A stretch of 43,082 nt of DNA from contig DATLZD010000058.1 of assembly GCA_035574155.1 (NCBI GenBank), positions 1 to 43,082 on the forward strand, in the 5' to 3' direction. Made by a program: the position numbers and the translations under genes. The notes below the pieces were generated by a model. That model was not told where the DNA came from. It worked only from the letters and a program-made list of their open reading frames with translations, and ran no database searches. The stretch is from HRBIN24 sp035574155 (lineage in GTDB: Bacteria; Chloroflexota; Dehalococcoidia; SM23-28-2; HRBIN24). The first letter of the stretch is position 1. Each line of letters opens with the position of its first letter. Below, piece by piece: positions 1-7,789 of this stretch.

Positions 1-1134
1 GGACAGGGACGGCCAGGCATGAACGACCGCCACGCCCTCCAGGGCCTGGGCGACTCGGAACGCCTGCCCCGCGACGCTCCGGGCATCGGCCGTCGGCGAC
101 CAGCAGACGTAGGCGCTGCCGATGGTGGGGAAGGCCACCGCCAGCCGCGGCCCCAGGCCCTCCAGCCGCCGCAGGGCCTCGGGCAGTCTCGAGGGGACGA
201 GGGACAGGCGTATCGCCAGAGCATCGCCCCCGGCGGGCGAGGCCATCGCCTCCTGCCAGCGGGACGCCGCATCGTCGATAGGGGTGCCGCCGGCAGCGGC
301 CGCCAGCTCGCGCGCCTCGGCCTCGCTGCGGGCGACGGCCGCTGGGCTACCCCCCAGCTCCAAGAAGAGCACATAGGGGCCCCTCTCCCATTGCAGCCAC
401 ATGGCGGTGACCGAGAGGCCTCTCCGCCAGACTTCCCGCGATACCTGGTAGGCCGCCTCGGGCCGGGCGAAGGCGAACCGCAGGGAGCCCGTGGTCCGCG
501 GCAACGGCAGCAGCTTGAAGGTCGCCTCCACCACCACCCCCAGGGTCCCCATGGAGCCGATGTAGAGCTTGCACAGATCGTAGCCGGCCACGTTCTTCAC
601 CACCCTGCCCCCAGCGCGGGTGAGGCGACCATCGGCCAGGACCACCCTCATGCCGATGGTGAAGTCGCGGGGATGACCACAGGAGTAGCGCCTGGGGCCG
701 GCGACGGCGGCAGCCAAGGTGCCGCCCACGGTGGCCTCTTGGGGCAAGGGGGGGTCGAGGCCCACTGACTGGCCGCTGCCAGCCAGGTGGGACAGGAGGG
801 CAGCCACCGTCATGCCCGCCTGGACGGTGCAGGTCAGGTCGGCTGGCTCATGCTCCAAGACCCGGTCCAGGCGTCGCATGTCCAGGGCGATGTCATAGCG
901 ACGGGGCGGGGGACCAAGGCCCATCATGGTGCCCCCACCCCAGGGCACCACCGCCAGCCCCTCGCGGTGGGCCAGGCCCAGGACCCCCTGCACCTGTTCC
1001 ACCGTGCACGGGCGGGCAACGGCCCTGGGCACCAGGCCACCGAGTGAATAGGCAGCGACAGCCTGCCCCGTGACCAGTCCCTCACGGCCCAGGATGTCCA
1101 GGAGGGCATCCTCGACGGCATCGGCCCGCCCCAT
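1..1134 (-). CDS. glcE: FAD-binding oxidoreductase, glycolate oxidase GlcE-like subunit (partial, C-terminus off the left edge)
   Basis: The frame stays open from an ATG at 1134 to the window edge, giving at least 378 residues with no stop. The N-terminal half carries a PCMH-type FAD-binding domain: a WGGGTMMGLGPPP phosphate-loop segment near residues 67-79, then VGGTLAAA and GGRVVKNVAGYDL, the last being a GlcE hallmark. GlcE is the second FAD subunit of the GlcDEF complex, which oxidises glycolate or a related 2-hydroxyacid to the 2-oxoacid at the membrane. It starts 9 bases after the glcD stop, with a GGGGGCGGG ribosome-site-like run before the ATG, so it is co-transcribed with glcD. The iron-sulfur subunit glcF would be expected beyond the left edge. 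The family is secure; the exact substrate is not. Confidence 0.86.
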   Translation of the reverse strand, partial: MGRADAVEDALLDILGREGLVTGQAVAAYSLGGLVPRAVARPCTVEQVQGVLGLAHREGLAVVPWGGGTMMGLGPPPRRYDIALDMRRLDRVLEHEPADLTCTVQAGMTVAALLSHLAGSGQSVGLDPPLPQEATVGGTLAAAVAGPRRYSCGHPRDFTIGMRVVLADGRLTRAGGRVVKNVAGYDLCKLYIGSMGTLGVVVEATFKLLPLPRTTGSLRFAFARPEAAYQVSREVWRRGLSVTAMWLQWERGPYVLFLELGGSPAAVARSEAEARELAAAAGGTPIDDAASRWQEAMASPAGGDALAIRLSLVPSRLPEALRRLEGLGPRLAVAFPTIGSAYVCWSPTADARSVAGQAFRVAQALEGVAVVHAWPSLS

Positions 1135-1143
1135 GCCCGCCCC

Positions 1144-2589
1144 CTACACGTAGGCGTCGGGCCCCACCTTGGCAATGGCAGAACGCATGCGGGACGACAC
1201 CTCGCCGCAGCCCTTATGAGTGGGGAACACCTTGCCTGGGTTGAAGGTCTCGCCAGCGCCGAAGGCCTCCTTGAGGGCAGCCATTACCGCCAGGTCATCT
1301 GCGGAGAAGATCCAGCGCATGTAGTCGCGCTTCTCGTAACCCACGCCATGCTCGCCGGTGATGGAGCCGCCCGCCTCGACGCAGACCCGGAGCACCTCTT
1401 CGCCGCAGTCCAGGACGCGGCGGGCCGCCCCCGGCTCCCGCTCATCGAACAGGATATTGGGATGCAGGTTGCCGTCCCCGGCATGAAAGACGTTGGCCAC
1501 CCGCAGGCCGAAGCGGTCGCAGATCTCGTAAACGCGGCGCATCACCTGGGGAAGCCTGGTCCGGGGCACCACGCCGTCCAGGATGTAATAAGAGGGGGCC
1601 AGGCGGCCCAGGGCACCCAAGGCCGCCTTCCGCCCCGCCCACAGGCGCTCCCGCTCCTCTGGGGTGAAGCCCATGCGGACCTCACGGGCCGACAGCTCCT
1701 GGCAGATGTCCCGCACCGCCTCGGCCTGCTCCTGGGCCTCCTCTCGCAGACCCTCTACCTCGATGAGCAGCACCGCGCCCGCGTCCGGCGGATAGCCGGC
1801 GTGCACGTATGGCTCCACCGCCAGCATGGTGTTGCGGTCCAGCATTTCCAGGGCGGCAGGGACGATGCCCTGACCGATGATGGCCGAGACGGCCTCGCAG
1901 GCGGCGTCCACGTCGTCGAAGATGGCCAGCAGGGTCACGGTGGCCTCGGGCCGCGGCAGCAACCGCAGGACGACCTTGGTGACGATGCCCAGGGTGCCCT
2001 CTGAGCCCACCACCACCCCCACCAGGTCGTAGCCCGGGGCATCGGGCGTCCTGCCGCCCAGCCAGACCAACTCCCCGTCCGCCGTCACCAGCTCCAGGCC
2101 CAGGACGTGGTTGGTGGTGGTGCCGTAGCGCAGGCAGTGGGGACCGCCGGCGTTCTCGGCCACGTTGCCGCCGATGGTGCATGCCTTCTGGCTGGACGGG
2201 TCAGGAGCATAGTAGAGGCCGTAGGGGGCAGCGGCCTGGGAGACGTCCAGGTTCACCACTCCCGGCTCCACCACAGCGATGGCGTTTTCGGGGTCTAGTT
2301 CCAGGATGCGGCACAGGCGGGAGGTGGCGAGGACGATGCCCCCCTCGCAGGGCACGGCACCGCCTGACAGGCCGGTGCCCGCGCCACGGGGCGTCACCGG
2401 CACGCCGTAGCGACGGGCCAGGCGGACGACCGCCGCCACCTCTTCGGCCGAGCCGGGCAGGACTACAGCCTCGGGCAGGGCCCTCTCGATGGTGGCGTCG
2501 TATTCATAGACGACCAGTTCCTCGGGCCGGTGGAGGACGTAGCGCCGCCCGACGATGCGTCTCAGCTCTCGCACTAGCTGCGAGTCCAC
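1144..2589 (-). CDS. glcD: FAD-linked 2-hydroxyacid oxidase, glycolate oxidase GlcD-like subunit
   Basis: This 481-residue protein is the usual size for GlcD. It has the PCMH-type FAD-binding domain (PRGAGTGLSGGAVP near residue 66, GGNVAENAGGPHC near 138, VGSEGTLGIVTKV near 194) and the C-terminal FAD-oxidase domain with HAGDGNLHPN and the GSITGEHGVGYEK signature. It should oxidise glycolate, D-lactate or a related 2-hydroxyacid, passing electrons through an iron-sulfur partner. The start is GTG at 2589; a TAGACT box lies only 6 bases upstream (2596-2601) and there is no good ribosome site, so the message may be leaderless. glcE follows 9 bases after the stop. Substrate choice among 2-hydroxyacids cannot be settled from the sequence. 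Confidence 0.9.
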   Translation of the reverse strand: MDSQLVRELRRIVGRRYVLHRPEELVVYEYDATIERALPEAVVLPGSAEEVAAVVRLARRYGVPVTPRGAGTGLSGGAVPCEGGIVLATSRLCRILELDPENAIAVVEPGVVNLDVSQAAAPYGLYYAPDPSSQKACTIGGNVAENAGGPHCLRYGTTTNHVLGLELVTADGELVWLGGRTPDAPGYDLVGVVVGSEGTLGIVTKVVLRLLPRPEATVTLLAIFDDVDAACEAVSAIIGQGIVPAALEMLDRNTMLAVEPYVHAGYPPDAGAVLLIEVEGLREEAQEQAEAVRDICQELSAREVRMGFTPEERERLWAGRKAALGALGRLAPSYYILDGVVPRTRLPQVMRRVYEICDRFGLRVANVFHAGDGNLHPNILFDEREPGAARRVLDCGEEVLRVCVEAGGSITGEHGVGYEKRDYMRWIFSADDLAVMAALKEAFGAGETFNPGKVFPTHKGCGEVSSRMRSAIAKVGPDAYV

Positions 2590-2595
2590 AACACA

Positions 2596-2601
2596 AGTCT
2601 A
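2596..2601 (-). promoter_or_regulatory. Candidate -10 box of a leaderless glcD transcript
   Basis: TAGACT on the minus strand ends 6 bases before the GTG start of glcD. With normal -10 to start-site spacing, transcription would begin at or next to the start codon. No convincing -35 box is seen. Confidence 0.35.
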
Positions 2602-2706
2602 TCATCGTCCGGCCGGGGCGGATATGATGGGGCCAACCCCCGGCGGCGCAAGGAGAAGGCGCCATCCGCCATACACCTTCCCCGGACAGCGGCGGGCTGG
2701 CAGGGC

Positions 2707-2722
2707 AGGAGACCGGTCTCCT
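2707..2722. repeat. Perfect 16-base palindrome between glpK and glcD
   Basis: AGGAGACCGGTCTCCT is identical to its own reverse complement. On the minus strand it is flanked by GGGC on one side and GCCC on the other, so the transcript can extend the stem with a 2-base bulge. It lies 38 bases after the glpK stop and about 120 bases before the glcD start. There is no T-run after it. It could be an operator for a dimeric regulator or an RNA hairpin that ends or stabilises the glpK message. Confidence 0.6.
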
Positions 2723-2760
2723 CCGCCCGAGAGGTGCGGCCCCACTTCGCCGGAGGGTGC

Positions 2761-4248
2761 TCAGGCGTCCCCCGCCGACCAGCCACGGGCCCGCTCCACG
2801 GCCCGTCGCCAGCCAGCGTACAGCCGCTCCCGCCCTTCAGGGGCGAGCCTGGGATGAAAGCGTGCCCCTTCCCTCCAGAGGGACCTCAGGCTGTCCAGCC
2901 CCTTCCACAGGCCGGCTGCCAGTCCTGCCATGAAGGCCACCCCCAGCGCGGTGGTCTCGGACACCGTAGGCCTCGCCACCGGCAGGCCCAGCACGTCGGC
3001 CTGGATCTGGAGGAGGAGGTCGTTCTCGGCGGCGCCGCCGTCGGCCCGCAGCTCGGACAGCGTCAGGCCCGCCCCCCTCTGCATGGCCTCCACCACGTCC
3101 CGCGTCTGGCAGGCCATCGCCTCCAGGGTAGCGCGGGCGATGTGGGCCTTAGTGGTGCCCCTCGTCAGGCCAATAATGAGGCCCCGCGCATGAGGGTCCC
3201 AGTAGGGAGAGCCGAGGCCGACCAGGGCCGGCACCACGTAGACGCCTCCGCTGTCGTCCACCTGCCGCGCCAGCACCTCCACATCGCCGGAGGAGGCGAT
3301 GACGCCCAGGCCATCCCTGAGCCACTGGACCATGGCGCCGGAGACGAGGTTGGACCCCTCCAGGGCATAGGCCACCTCTTCGCCCACCTGCCAGGCGATG
3401 GTGCAGAGGAGGCCCTCCGCCAGCACCGCTTCCGTGCCCGTGTTCATCAGCAGGAAGGAGCCGGTCCCGTACGTGTTCTTGGCCTCGCCCGGACGGAAGC
3501 AGGCCTGGCCGAAGAGGGCCGCCTGCTGGTCACCAAGGACCGCCATCACCGGCACAGGGGCGCCCAACAGCTCCCTCCGCGTCTCGCCGAAGTAGCCGCA
3601 GGAGGGCAGGACCTGCGGCAGGACCGAATCGGGGACGCCCAGGACCTCCAGCAGGCCCTCGTCCCAGCACCGCCGGTGGAGGTCGAACAGGAGGGTACGG
3701 GAGGCGTTGGACGGGTCGGTGGCATGGCGGCCCGTCAGTCGGTAGAGCAGCCAGGCATCGATGGTGCCGAAGCGCAACTGGCCACGGGCCGCCATTCGCT
3801 GCAGCTCGGGACGCTGGCCCAGCAGCCAGGCCACCTTGGTGCCTGAGAAATAGGGGTCCAGGACCAGCCCCGTGCGCTGGCGGAAGAGGGGTTCCAGCCC
3901 CTCCTGTCGCAGCCTCTGGCAGAGGGGGGCAGTGCGTCGGTCCTGCCAGACGATGGCGTTGGCGATGGGCCTCCCATCGCCGTCCCACAGCACCGTCGTC
4001 TCGCGCTGGTTGGCGATGCCGATGGCAGCCAGCTCCCGGGCGTGGATGCCGGCGCGGCGCAGGGCCTCCCTGGCGACCTCCAGCTGCGTCTGCCAGATCT
4101 CCTCCGGGTCGTGCTCCACCCAGCCCGGCTGGGGGAAGTGCTGACGGAAGGGGAGCTGGGCGGAGGCCAACGGCCTCCCCTCCGCGTCGAACAGGATGGC
4201 GCGGGAGCTGGACGTGCCCTGGTCCAGGGCCAGCACGAACTCGCCCAC
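2761..4248 (-). CDS. glpK: Glycerol kinase
   Basis: ATP-dependent phosphorylation of glycerol to sn-glycerol 3-phosphate in the cytoplasm. The FGGY-family sugar kinase fold is complete: ALDQGTSSSRAI at the N-terminus, GWVEHDPEEIW near residue 50, GIANQRETT near 80, WQDRR near 102, GTGSFLLMNTG near 260-270 and DGGAAENDLLLQ near 395. I chose the GTG at 4248, which gives MGEFVLALDQG and 495 residues, matching family length. A TTG at 4287 would add 13 residues that the family does not have. The GTG lacks a ribosome site, but TATGCT at 4258-4263 lies exactly 9 bases upstream, which suits a leaderless transcript. No glycerol facilitator or glycerol-3-phosphate dehydrogenase gene is nearby. Confidence 0.93.
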   Translation of the reverse strand: MGEFVLALDQGTSSSRAILFDAEGRPLASAQLPFRQHFPQPGWVEHDPEEIWQTQLEVAREALRRAGIHARELAAIGIANQRETTVLWDGDGRPIANAIVWQDRRTAPLCQRLRQEGLEPLFRQRTGLVLDPYFSGTKVAWLLGQRPELQRMAARGQLRFGTIDAWLLYRLTGRHATDPSNASRTLLFDLHRRCWDEGLLEVLGVPDSVLPQVLPSCGYFGETRRELLGAPVPVMAVLGDQQAALFGQACFRPGEAKNTYGTGSFLLMNTGTEAVLAEGLLCTIAWQVGEEVAYALEGSNLVSGAMVQWLRDGLGVIASSGDVEVLARQVDDSGGVYVVPALVGLGSPYWDPHARGLIIGLTRGTTKAHIARATLEAMACQTRDVVEAMQRGAGLTLSELRADGGAAENDLLLQIQADVLGLPVARPTVSETTALGVAFMAGLAAGLWKGLDSLRSLWREGARFHPRLAPEGRERLYAGWRRAVERARGWSAGDA

Positions 4249-4257
4249 GTCGCCGAC

Positions 4258-4263
4258 AGCATA
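4258..4263 (-). promoter_or_regulatory. Candidate -10 box of leaderless glpK
   Basis: TATGCT on the minus strand, followed by 9 bases and then the GTG start chosen for glpK. The same box-to-start distance is seen at the next two genes (4311 and 4665), which supports reading it as a promoter. Confidence 0.4.
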
Positions 4264-4295
4264 GCGGGCGTGGAAGGGCACCCTCAAGGGGTTGG

Positions 4296-4301
4296 TAACA
4301 T
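4296..4301 (+). promoter_or_regulatory. Candidate -10 box of the leaderless small gene at 4311
   Basis: TAACAT fits TANNNT and is followed by exactly 9 bases before ATG 4311. No ribosome-binding site precedes that ATG. Confidence 0.35.
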
Positions 4302-4310
4302 GGACTGGCG

Positions 4311-4613
4311 ATGGGCCTCAGGTTCCTGGAGGAGATGTTGCGTCGGGAGCTGGAGCGCATCGGACGCGCCGACCTTATGGAGGGCGCCGTGGGCGGCATC
4401 GGCTTCACCGACGACGGCTCCACCATATACGTGCACCTGTTCCCCGGACCGAGGGCGGCGCGGCGGCCGGGCCGTGCCTACGTCCTGGCCTGGCACGATT
4501 ATGCCGAAGACCCCTCGCAGCGACTGGACTGTTTCCGCTGGCTGGTGCGGGAGGCAAAGCTGAACATCCGCGACCACGTCCACGACATAGTCCGCTGGCT
4601 GGAAGCGAGATGA
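4311..4613 (+). CDS. Small conserved-looking protein of unknown function
   Basis: A 100-residue soluble protein that I do not recognise. It begins with an amphipathic, charged helix-like stretch (FLEEMLRRELERIG), has a central strand-rich part (GGIGFTDDGSTIYVHLFPG), a basic patch (RAARRPGR) and a C-terminal helix ending in IVRWLEAR. It has no signal peptide or membrane segment. It is divergent from glpK, with 62 bases between the starts, and lies 51 bases before the radical SAM gene. Codon use is G/C-ending like its neighbours, which supports a real gene over the longer antisense frame covering it. The start lacks a ribosome site but has a TAACAT box 9 bases upstream. Confidence 0.6.
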   Translation: MGLRFLEEMLRRELERIGRADLMEGAVGGIGFTDDGSTIYVHLFPGPRAARRPGRAYVLAWHDYAEDPSQRLDCFRWLVREAKLNIRDHVHDIVRWLEAR

Positions 4614-4645
4614 GGGGCGGAGCGGTGCGCCATCGCCCGTCGAAA

Positions 4646-4657
4646 GGTCTATAATCG
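4646..4657 (+). promoter_or_regulatory. GGYCTATAATSG promoter element of the radical SAM gene
   Basis: GGTCTATAATCG contains a perfect TATAAT at 4650-4655, followed by 9 bases and ATG 4665. The leader would be only a few bases. No -35 box is visible at 16-18 bases. The same 12-base pattern recurs at 32078-32089 (minus), 37321-37332 and 38148-38159. Confidence 0.6.
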
Positions 4658-4664
4658 GTGTGGA

Positions 4665-5792
4665 ATGCCCAAGCTCATCGGCCGTTCCCTTACCCTGGCC
4701 CAGGTCATAGACCGCTACGCCCGACCGGGCGAGCTTTACGAGCGACTGGAGGGCAACAAGGTCCGTTGCTACGCCTGTGGCCACCGTTGTCTCATCCTGG
4801 AGGGGCAGCGGGGCATCTGCCAGGTCCGCTTCAACCGGGGCGGCACCCTCATGGTGCCCCACAACTACGTGGCCGCCCTGCAGTGCGACCCCATCGAGAA
4901 GAAGCCCTTCTTCCACGCCCTGCCCGGCGCCCTGGCCCTCACCTTCGGCATGCTGGGGTGCGACTATCACTGCCCCTACTGCCAGAACTGGGTGACTTCC
5001 CAGGCGCTGCGGGACCCCATCGCCGGGATCGAGCCTATGGAGGTCTCGGCGCCGGAGCTGGTCGAGATGGGGGAACGCATGGGCGCCCGGGCCTATGTCA
5101 GTTCCTACAACGAGCCCCTCATCACCTCCGAATGGGCGGTGGAGGTCTTCCGTCTGGCCAAGGCCAAGGGCCACCTCACGGCCTACGTGTCCAACGGTAA
5201 CGCCACCCGCGAGGTCCTGGACTACCTGCGGCCGTGGGTGGACTGCTACAAAATCGACCTTAAGTCCATGAACCCCAGGAACTACCGAGTGCTGGGAGGC
5301 AAGCTGGAGAACGTCCTGGAGACCGTCCGCATGACGTGGGAGATGGGCTTCTGGGTGGAGGTGGTGACGCTGGTGGTCCCGGGCTTCAACGACTCGGACG
5401 ACGAGTTACGGGAGGCAGCCCGCTTCATCGCCTCCGTCTCGCCCGACATCCCGTGGCACGTCACCGCCTTCCACAAGGACTACAAGATGACCGACCCCGA
5501 CAACACCGACGCCCGGACCCTCCTGCGGGCTGCCGCCATCGGTCGGGAGGAGGGGCTGCGCTACGTCTACGCAGGCAACCTGCCGGGCATGGTGGGCGAC
5601 TTCGAGAACACCCGCTGTCCACGCTGCTGGCAACTGCTGGTCAGGCGGCACGGTTACCGCATCCTGTCCTACGAGGTGACCCCCCAGGGCACCTGCCCCG
5701 GCTGCGGCGAGCGCATACCGGGCATCTGGTGGCAGGGGGAGCGGCCACGCCAACTGACGGACGCCCCCATCCCCTTGACATACCGCATCTGA
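4665..5792 (+). CDS. amrS: AmmeMemoRadiSam-system radical SAM enzyme (PflA-like)
   Basis: A 375-residue radical SAM protein. The 4Fe-4S/SAM motif is C99-x3-C103-x2-C106 (GCDYHCPYCQNW). An N-terminal cysteine set (C35, C38, C42, C52) and a C-terminal zinc-ribbon-like set (CPRC and CPGC) frame the barrel, as in the AmmeMemoRadiSam branch of COG1180. Other typical segments are SSYNEPLI, YVSNGNA, DCYKIDLKSMNPRNYR and PWHVTAFHKDYKM. Family members usually sit beside MEMO1-like and AMMECR1-like genes; neither is present here, and the substrate of the whole system is unsettled. It has its own TATAAT promoter and an apparently leaderless start. A role as a pyruvate-formate-lyase activase is less likely because no glycyl radical enzyme is nearby. 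Confidence 0.88.
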   Translation: MPKLIGRSLTLAQVIDRYARPGELYERLEGNKVRCYACGHRCLILEGQRGICQVRFNRGGTLMVPHNYVAALQCDPIEKKPFFHALPGALALTFGMLGCDYHCPYCQNWVTSQALRDPIAGIEPMEVSAPELVEMGERMGARAYVSSYNEPLITSEWAVEVFRLAKAKGHLTAYVSNGNATREVLDYLRPWVDCYKIDLKSMNPRNYRVLGGKLENVLETVRMTWEMGFWVEVVTLVVPGFNDSDDELREAARFIASVSPDIPWHVTAFHKDYKMTDPDNTDARTLLRAAAIGREEGLRYVYAGNLPGMVGDFENTRCPRCWQLLVRRHGYRILSYEVTPQGTCPGCGERIPGIWWQGERPRQLTDAPIPLTYRI

Positions 5793-5807
5793 GACACCCT
5801 CGCGCTA

Positions 5808-5835
5808 TTGACATATCACCCTCCGGGCTTAAAAT
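5808..5835 (+). promoter_or_regulatory. Hopanoid operon promoter (TTGACA-N16-TAAAAT)
   Basis: A perfect -35 TTGACA at 5808-5813, a 16-base spacer and TAAAAT at 5830-5835. Transcription would start near 5842, leaving a leader of about 200 bases before the TTG start of hpnC at 6039. It is among the closest matches to the housekeeping consensus in the window. Confidence 0.75.
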
Positions 5836-6038
5836 CGGGTTGAACGCTGCCGAGAGGAGGTTGAGAAGGGCTACTAGACGATAACGGGGGGCGGGCCGCA
5901 GGTCGGCAGGCGAGAAGAGCGGGACAGCACTTATCTTTTATTGTCGTATCGTCCCTCCTGGCGCGGTGCCTGCCCCTGGGGCCTGTAGCGCCCCCCTCGG
6001 CGAACGACCGCCGCAGGCCCAGGGGAGGTGCTTAGCGT
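5836..6038 (+). promoter_or_regulatory. Structured 5' leader of the hopanoid operon
   Basis: This leader holds no convincing gene but several pairing elements. GACGATA (5877-5883) pairs with TATCGTC (5947-5953), enclosing GGGAC (5921-5925) and GTCCC (5951-5955) as a competing pairing. CCCCTGGGGCCTG (5973-5985) pairs with CAGGCCCAGGGG (6014-6025) with one bulged G. That second stem covers the first half of the AGGGGAGG ribosome site (6021-6028) of hpnC, so folding could block translation. A possible 14-codon arginine-rich frame starts with TTG at 5840. I do not recognise a known riboswitch class. Confidence 0.5.
5973..6025 (+). repeat. Ribosome-site-sequestering stem-loop before hpnC
   Basis: A 12-base-pair stem with one bulged G and a loop of about 28 bases. 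The 3' arm overlaps the hpnC Shine-Dalgarno run. It could act as a translational switch, thermometer or mRNA stabiliser for the operon. Confidence 0.55.
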
Positions 6039-6926
6039 TTGTCAGCCATCGCCCATAGCGTTGCCTCGGGCCTCGATGAGGCATTCGCCTACTGCCGGCG
6101 GGTGGCCCTGGGGCACTACGAGAACTTCACCGTCGCCTCCTGGCTCTTGCCCCGGCACCTGCGCCCCCATATGTATGTGATCTACGCCTATTGCCGGGGC
6201 GTGGACGACCTGGGCGACGAGGCCGCAGGTGACCGCCTCGCCCTGCTGGACGAGTGGGAGGCGGAGCTGCGCCGGGCCTACCGGGGGCAGGCCCGCCACC
6301 CGGTGTTCGTGGCCCTGGCCCACACCGTCCGCCAGTTCGAGATCCCACCCGAACCCTTCCTGAAGCTCATCGAGGCCAACCGGATGGACCAGCGCCAGCA
6401 CCGCTACCCTACCTACGCCGATCTGCTCCACTACTGCGAGCACTCGGCCAACCCGGTGGGGCACCTGGTCCTCTACCTCTTCGGCTACCGCGACCGGGAG
6501 CGACAGCGGCTGTCGGACTCCACCTGCACGGGCCTGCAGCTGGCCAACTTCTGGCAGGACGTGTCCCGCGACCTGGACATGGGGCGCATTTACATACCCC
6601 TGGAGGACATGGCGGCCTTCGACTACTCGGAGCAGGACCTGCTGGACCGCGTCTACGACGACCGCTTCCGCCGCCTGATGGCCTTCGAGGTGCAGCGGGC
6701 GCGGCGGCTGTTCGCCGAAGGGCTGAAGCTGGCAGACATGGTGGCCGGCCGGCTGAGGCTCGATGTGAAGCTCTTCAACCTGGGTGGGCTGGCGGTGCTG
6801 GACGCCATCGAGGACATCGATTACGAGGTCCTGCGCCGCCGTCCCACGCTGTCGCGGGCCCGCAAGGCGCTTCTGGCCCTGAGGGGACTGCTGCCCATAC
6901 CCGTGCGGGTGCGGGGGCTGTCATGA
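6039..6926 (+). CDS. hpnC: Hydroxysqualene synthase HpnC
   Basis: A 295-residue squalene/phytoene synthase-fold enzyme. The two aspartate motifs are DDLGD (56-60) and QDVSRD (173-178), the latter followed by MGRIYIP. In the three-enzyme bacterial route, HpnD makes presqualene diphosphate from two farnesyl diphosphates, HpnC converts it to hydroxysqualene and HpnE reduces that to squalene. The FWQDVSRDLDMGR form and the position directly before HpnD mark it as HpnC. The start is TTG at 6039 with AGGGGAGGTG 8 bases upstream, itself partly buried in a leader stem. Its TGA overlaps the ATG of hpnD by four bases (ATGA), implying coupled translation. Confidence 0.92.
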   Translation: MSAIAHSVASGLDEAFAYCRRVALGHYENFTVASWLLPRHLRPHMYVIYAYCRGVDDLGDEAAGDRLALLDEWEAELRRAYRGQARHPVFVALAHTVRQFEIPPEPFLKLIEANRMDQRQHRYPTYADLLHYCEHSANPVGHLVLYLFGYRDRERQRLSDSTCTGLQLANFWQDVSRDLDMGRIYIPLEDMAAFDYSEQDLLDRVYDDRFRRLMAFEVQRARRLFAEGLKLADMVAGRLRLDVKLFNLGGLAVLDAIEDIDYEVLRRRPTLSRARKALLALRGLLPIPVRVRGLS

Positions 6927-7789
6927 CCCAGGCGTTGGAGCTGGCCTACGCTCACTGCGCCCAGGTAGCCAAGCGCGAGGCCAAGAACTTCTACTACGGG
7001 TTCCTCCTGTTGCCACCCCGCCAGAGGCGGGCCATCTATGCGGCCTACGCCTTCGCCCGCCTGTGCGACGACATCGTGGACGAGGACGGCCCGGAGGACC
7101 GCGAGAAGGCAGCCCGCCTGGCCTCGTTGCGCGCCGACCTGCAACGCTGCCTGGACGGTCAGCCTCAGGGCCCCGTCTTCGCTGCCCTGCACGATGCAGT
7201 CCGCACCTTCGCCATACCCCACGACTACCTGTTCCACCTGGTGGACGGGGTGGAGATGGACCTGCTGCGCCGCCGCTACCGCACCTTCGCCGAGCTGGAG
7301 CGCTACTGCTACCTGGTGGCCTCGGTGGTGGGGCTCATCTGCATCCAGGTCTTCGGCTACCAGGGCGGAGAGGAGGCGCGGCGGCGGGCTGCCGACCTGG
7401 GCATCGCCCTGCAGCTCACCAACATCCTCCGCGACGTGCAGGAAGACCTGGCCCGCGACCGTATCTACATCCCCCAGGACGAGATGGAGGCCTTCGGCTA
7501 CTCGGAGGACGCCCTCCGCCGCGGCGAGGTGGGCCCTGCCTTCTACCGACTGATGTCCTTTCAGGTGGAGCGGGCACGCGAGTATTACCGCAGCGGGCTG
7601 CGGCTGCTGCCGCTGCTGCCCCGTAGGCCGCGGGCCTGCGTCGGCGCCATGGCCGGCATCTACCTGCGCATCCTGGAGCGCATCGCCCGGGCGCCGGAGG
7701 TGGTGCTGCGGGAGAGGGTGTCCCTGGGCACCGGTGCCAAGCTGGCCCTGGCCGGGCGTGAACTGGTGAGGAGCGTGGTGCCGCTGTGA
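6923..7789 (+). CDS. hpnD: Presqualene diphosphate synthase HpnD
   Basis: A 288-residue paralogue of HpnC, starting at the ATG that overlaps the hpnC stop. The aspartate motifs are DDIVD (49-53) and RDVQED (170-175), followed by RIYIP. The NxxRDVxED form is typical of HpnD. It condenses two farnesyl diphosphates head-to-head into presqualene diphosphate on the cytoplasmic face of the membrane. The true start is well inside a longer open frame beginning at 6254, whose upstream part only shadows hpnC. It overlaps hpnE by four bases (GTGA). Confidence 0.92.
   Translation: MTQALELAYAHCAQVAKREAKNFYYGFLLLPPRQRRAIYAAYAFARLCDDIVDEDGPEDREKAARLASLRADLQRCLDGQPQGPVFAALHDAVRTFAIPHDYLFHLVDGVEMDLLRRRYRTFAELERYCYLVASVVGLICIQVFGYQGGEEARRRAADLGIALQLTNILRDVQEDLARDRIYIPQDEMEAFGYSEDALRRGEVGPAFYRLMSFQVERAREYYRSGLRLLPLLPRRPRACVGAMAGIYLRILERIARAPEVVLRERVSLGTGAKLALAGRELVRSVVPL

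Noticed and set aside
4284..5174. A 296-codon minus-strand open frame over the small gene and the radical SAM gene
   Set aside because: The plus strand shows the radical SAM cysteine motif and a promoter; the minus frame looks like antisense sequence.
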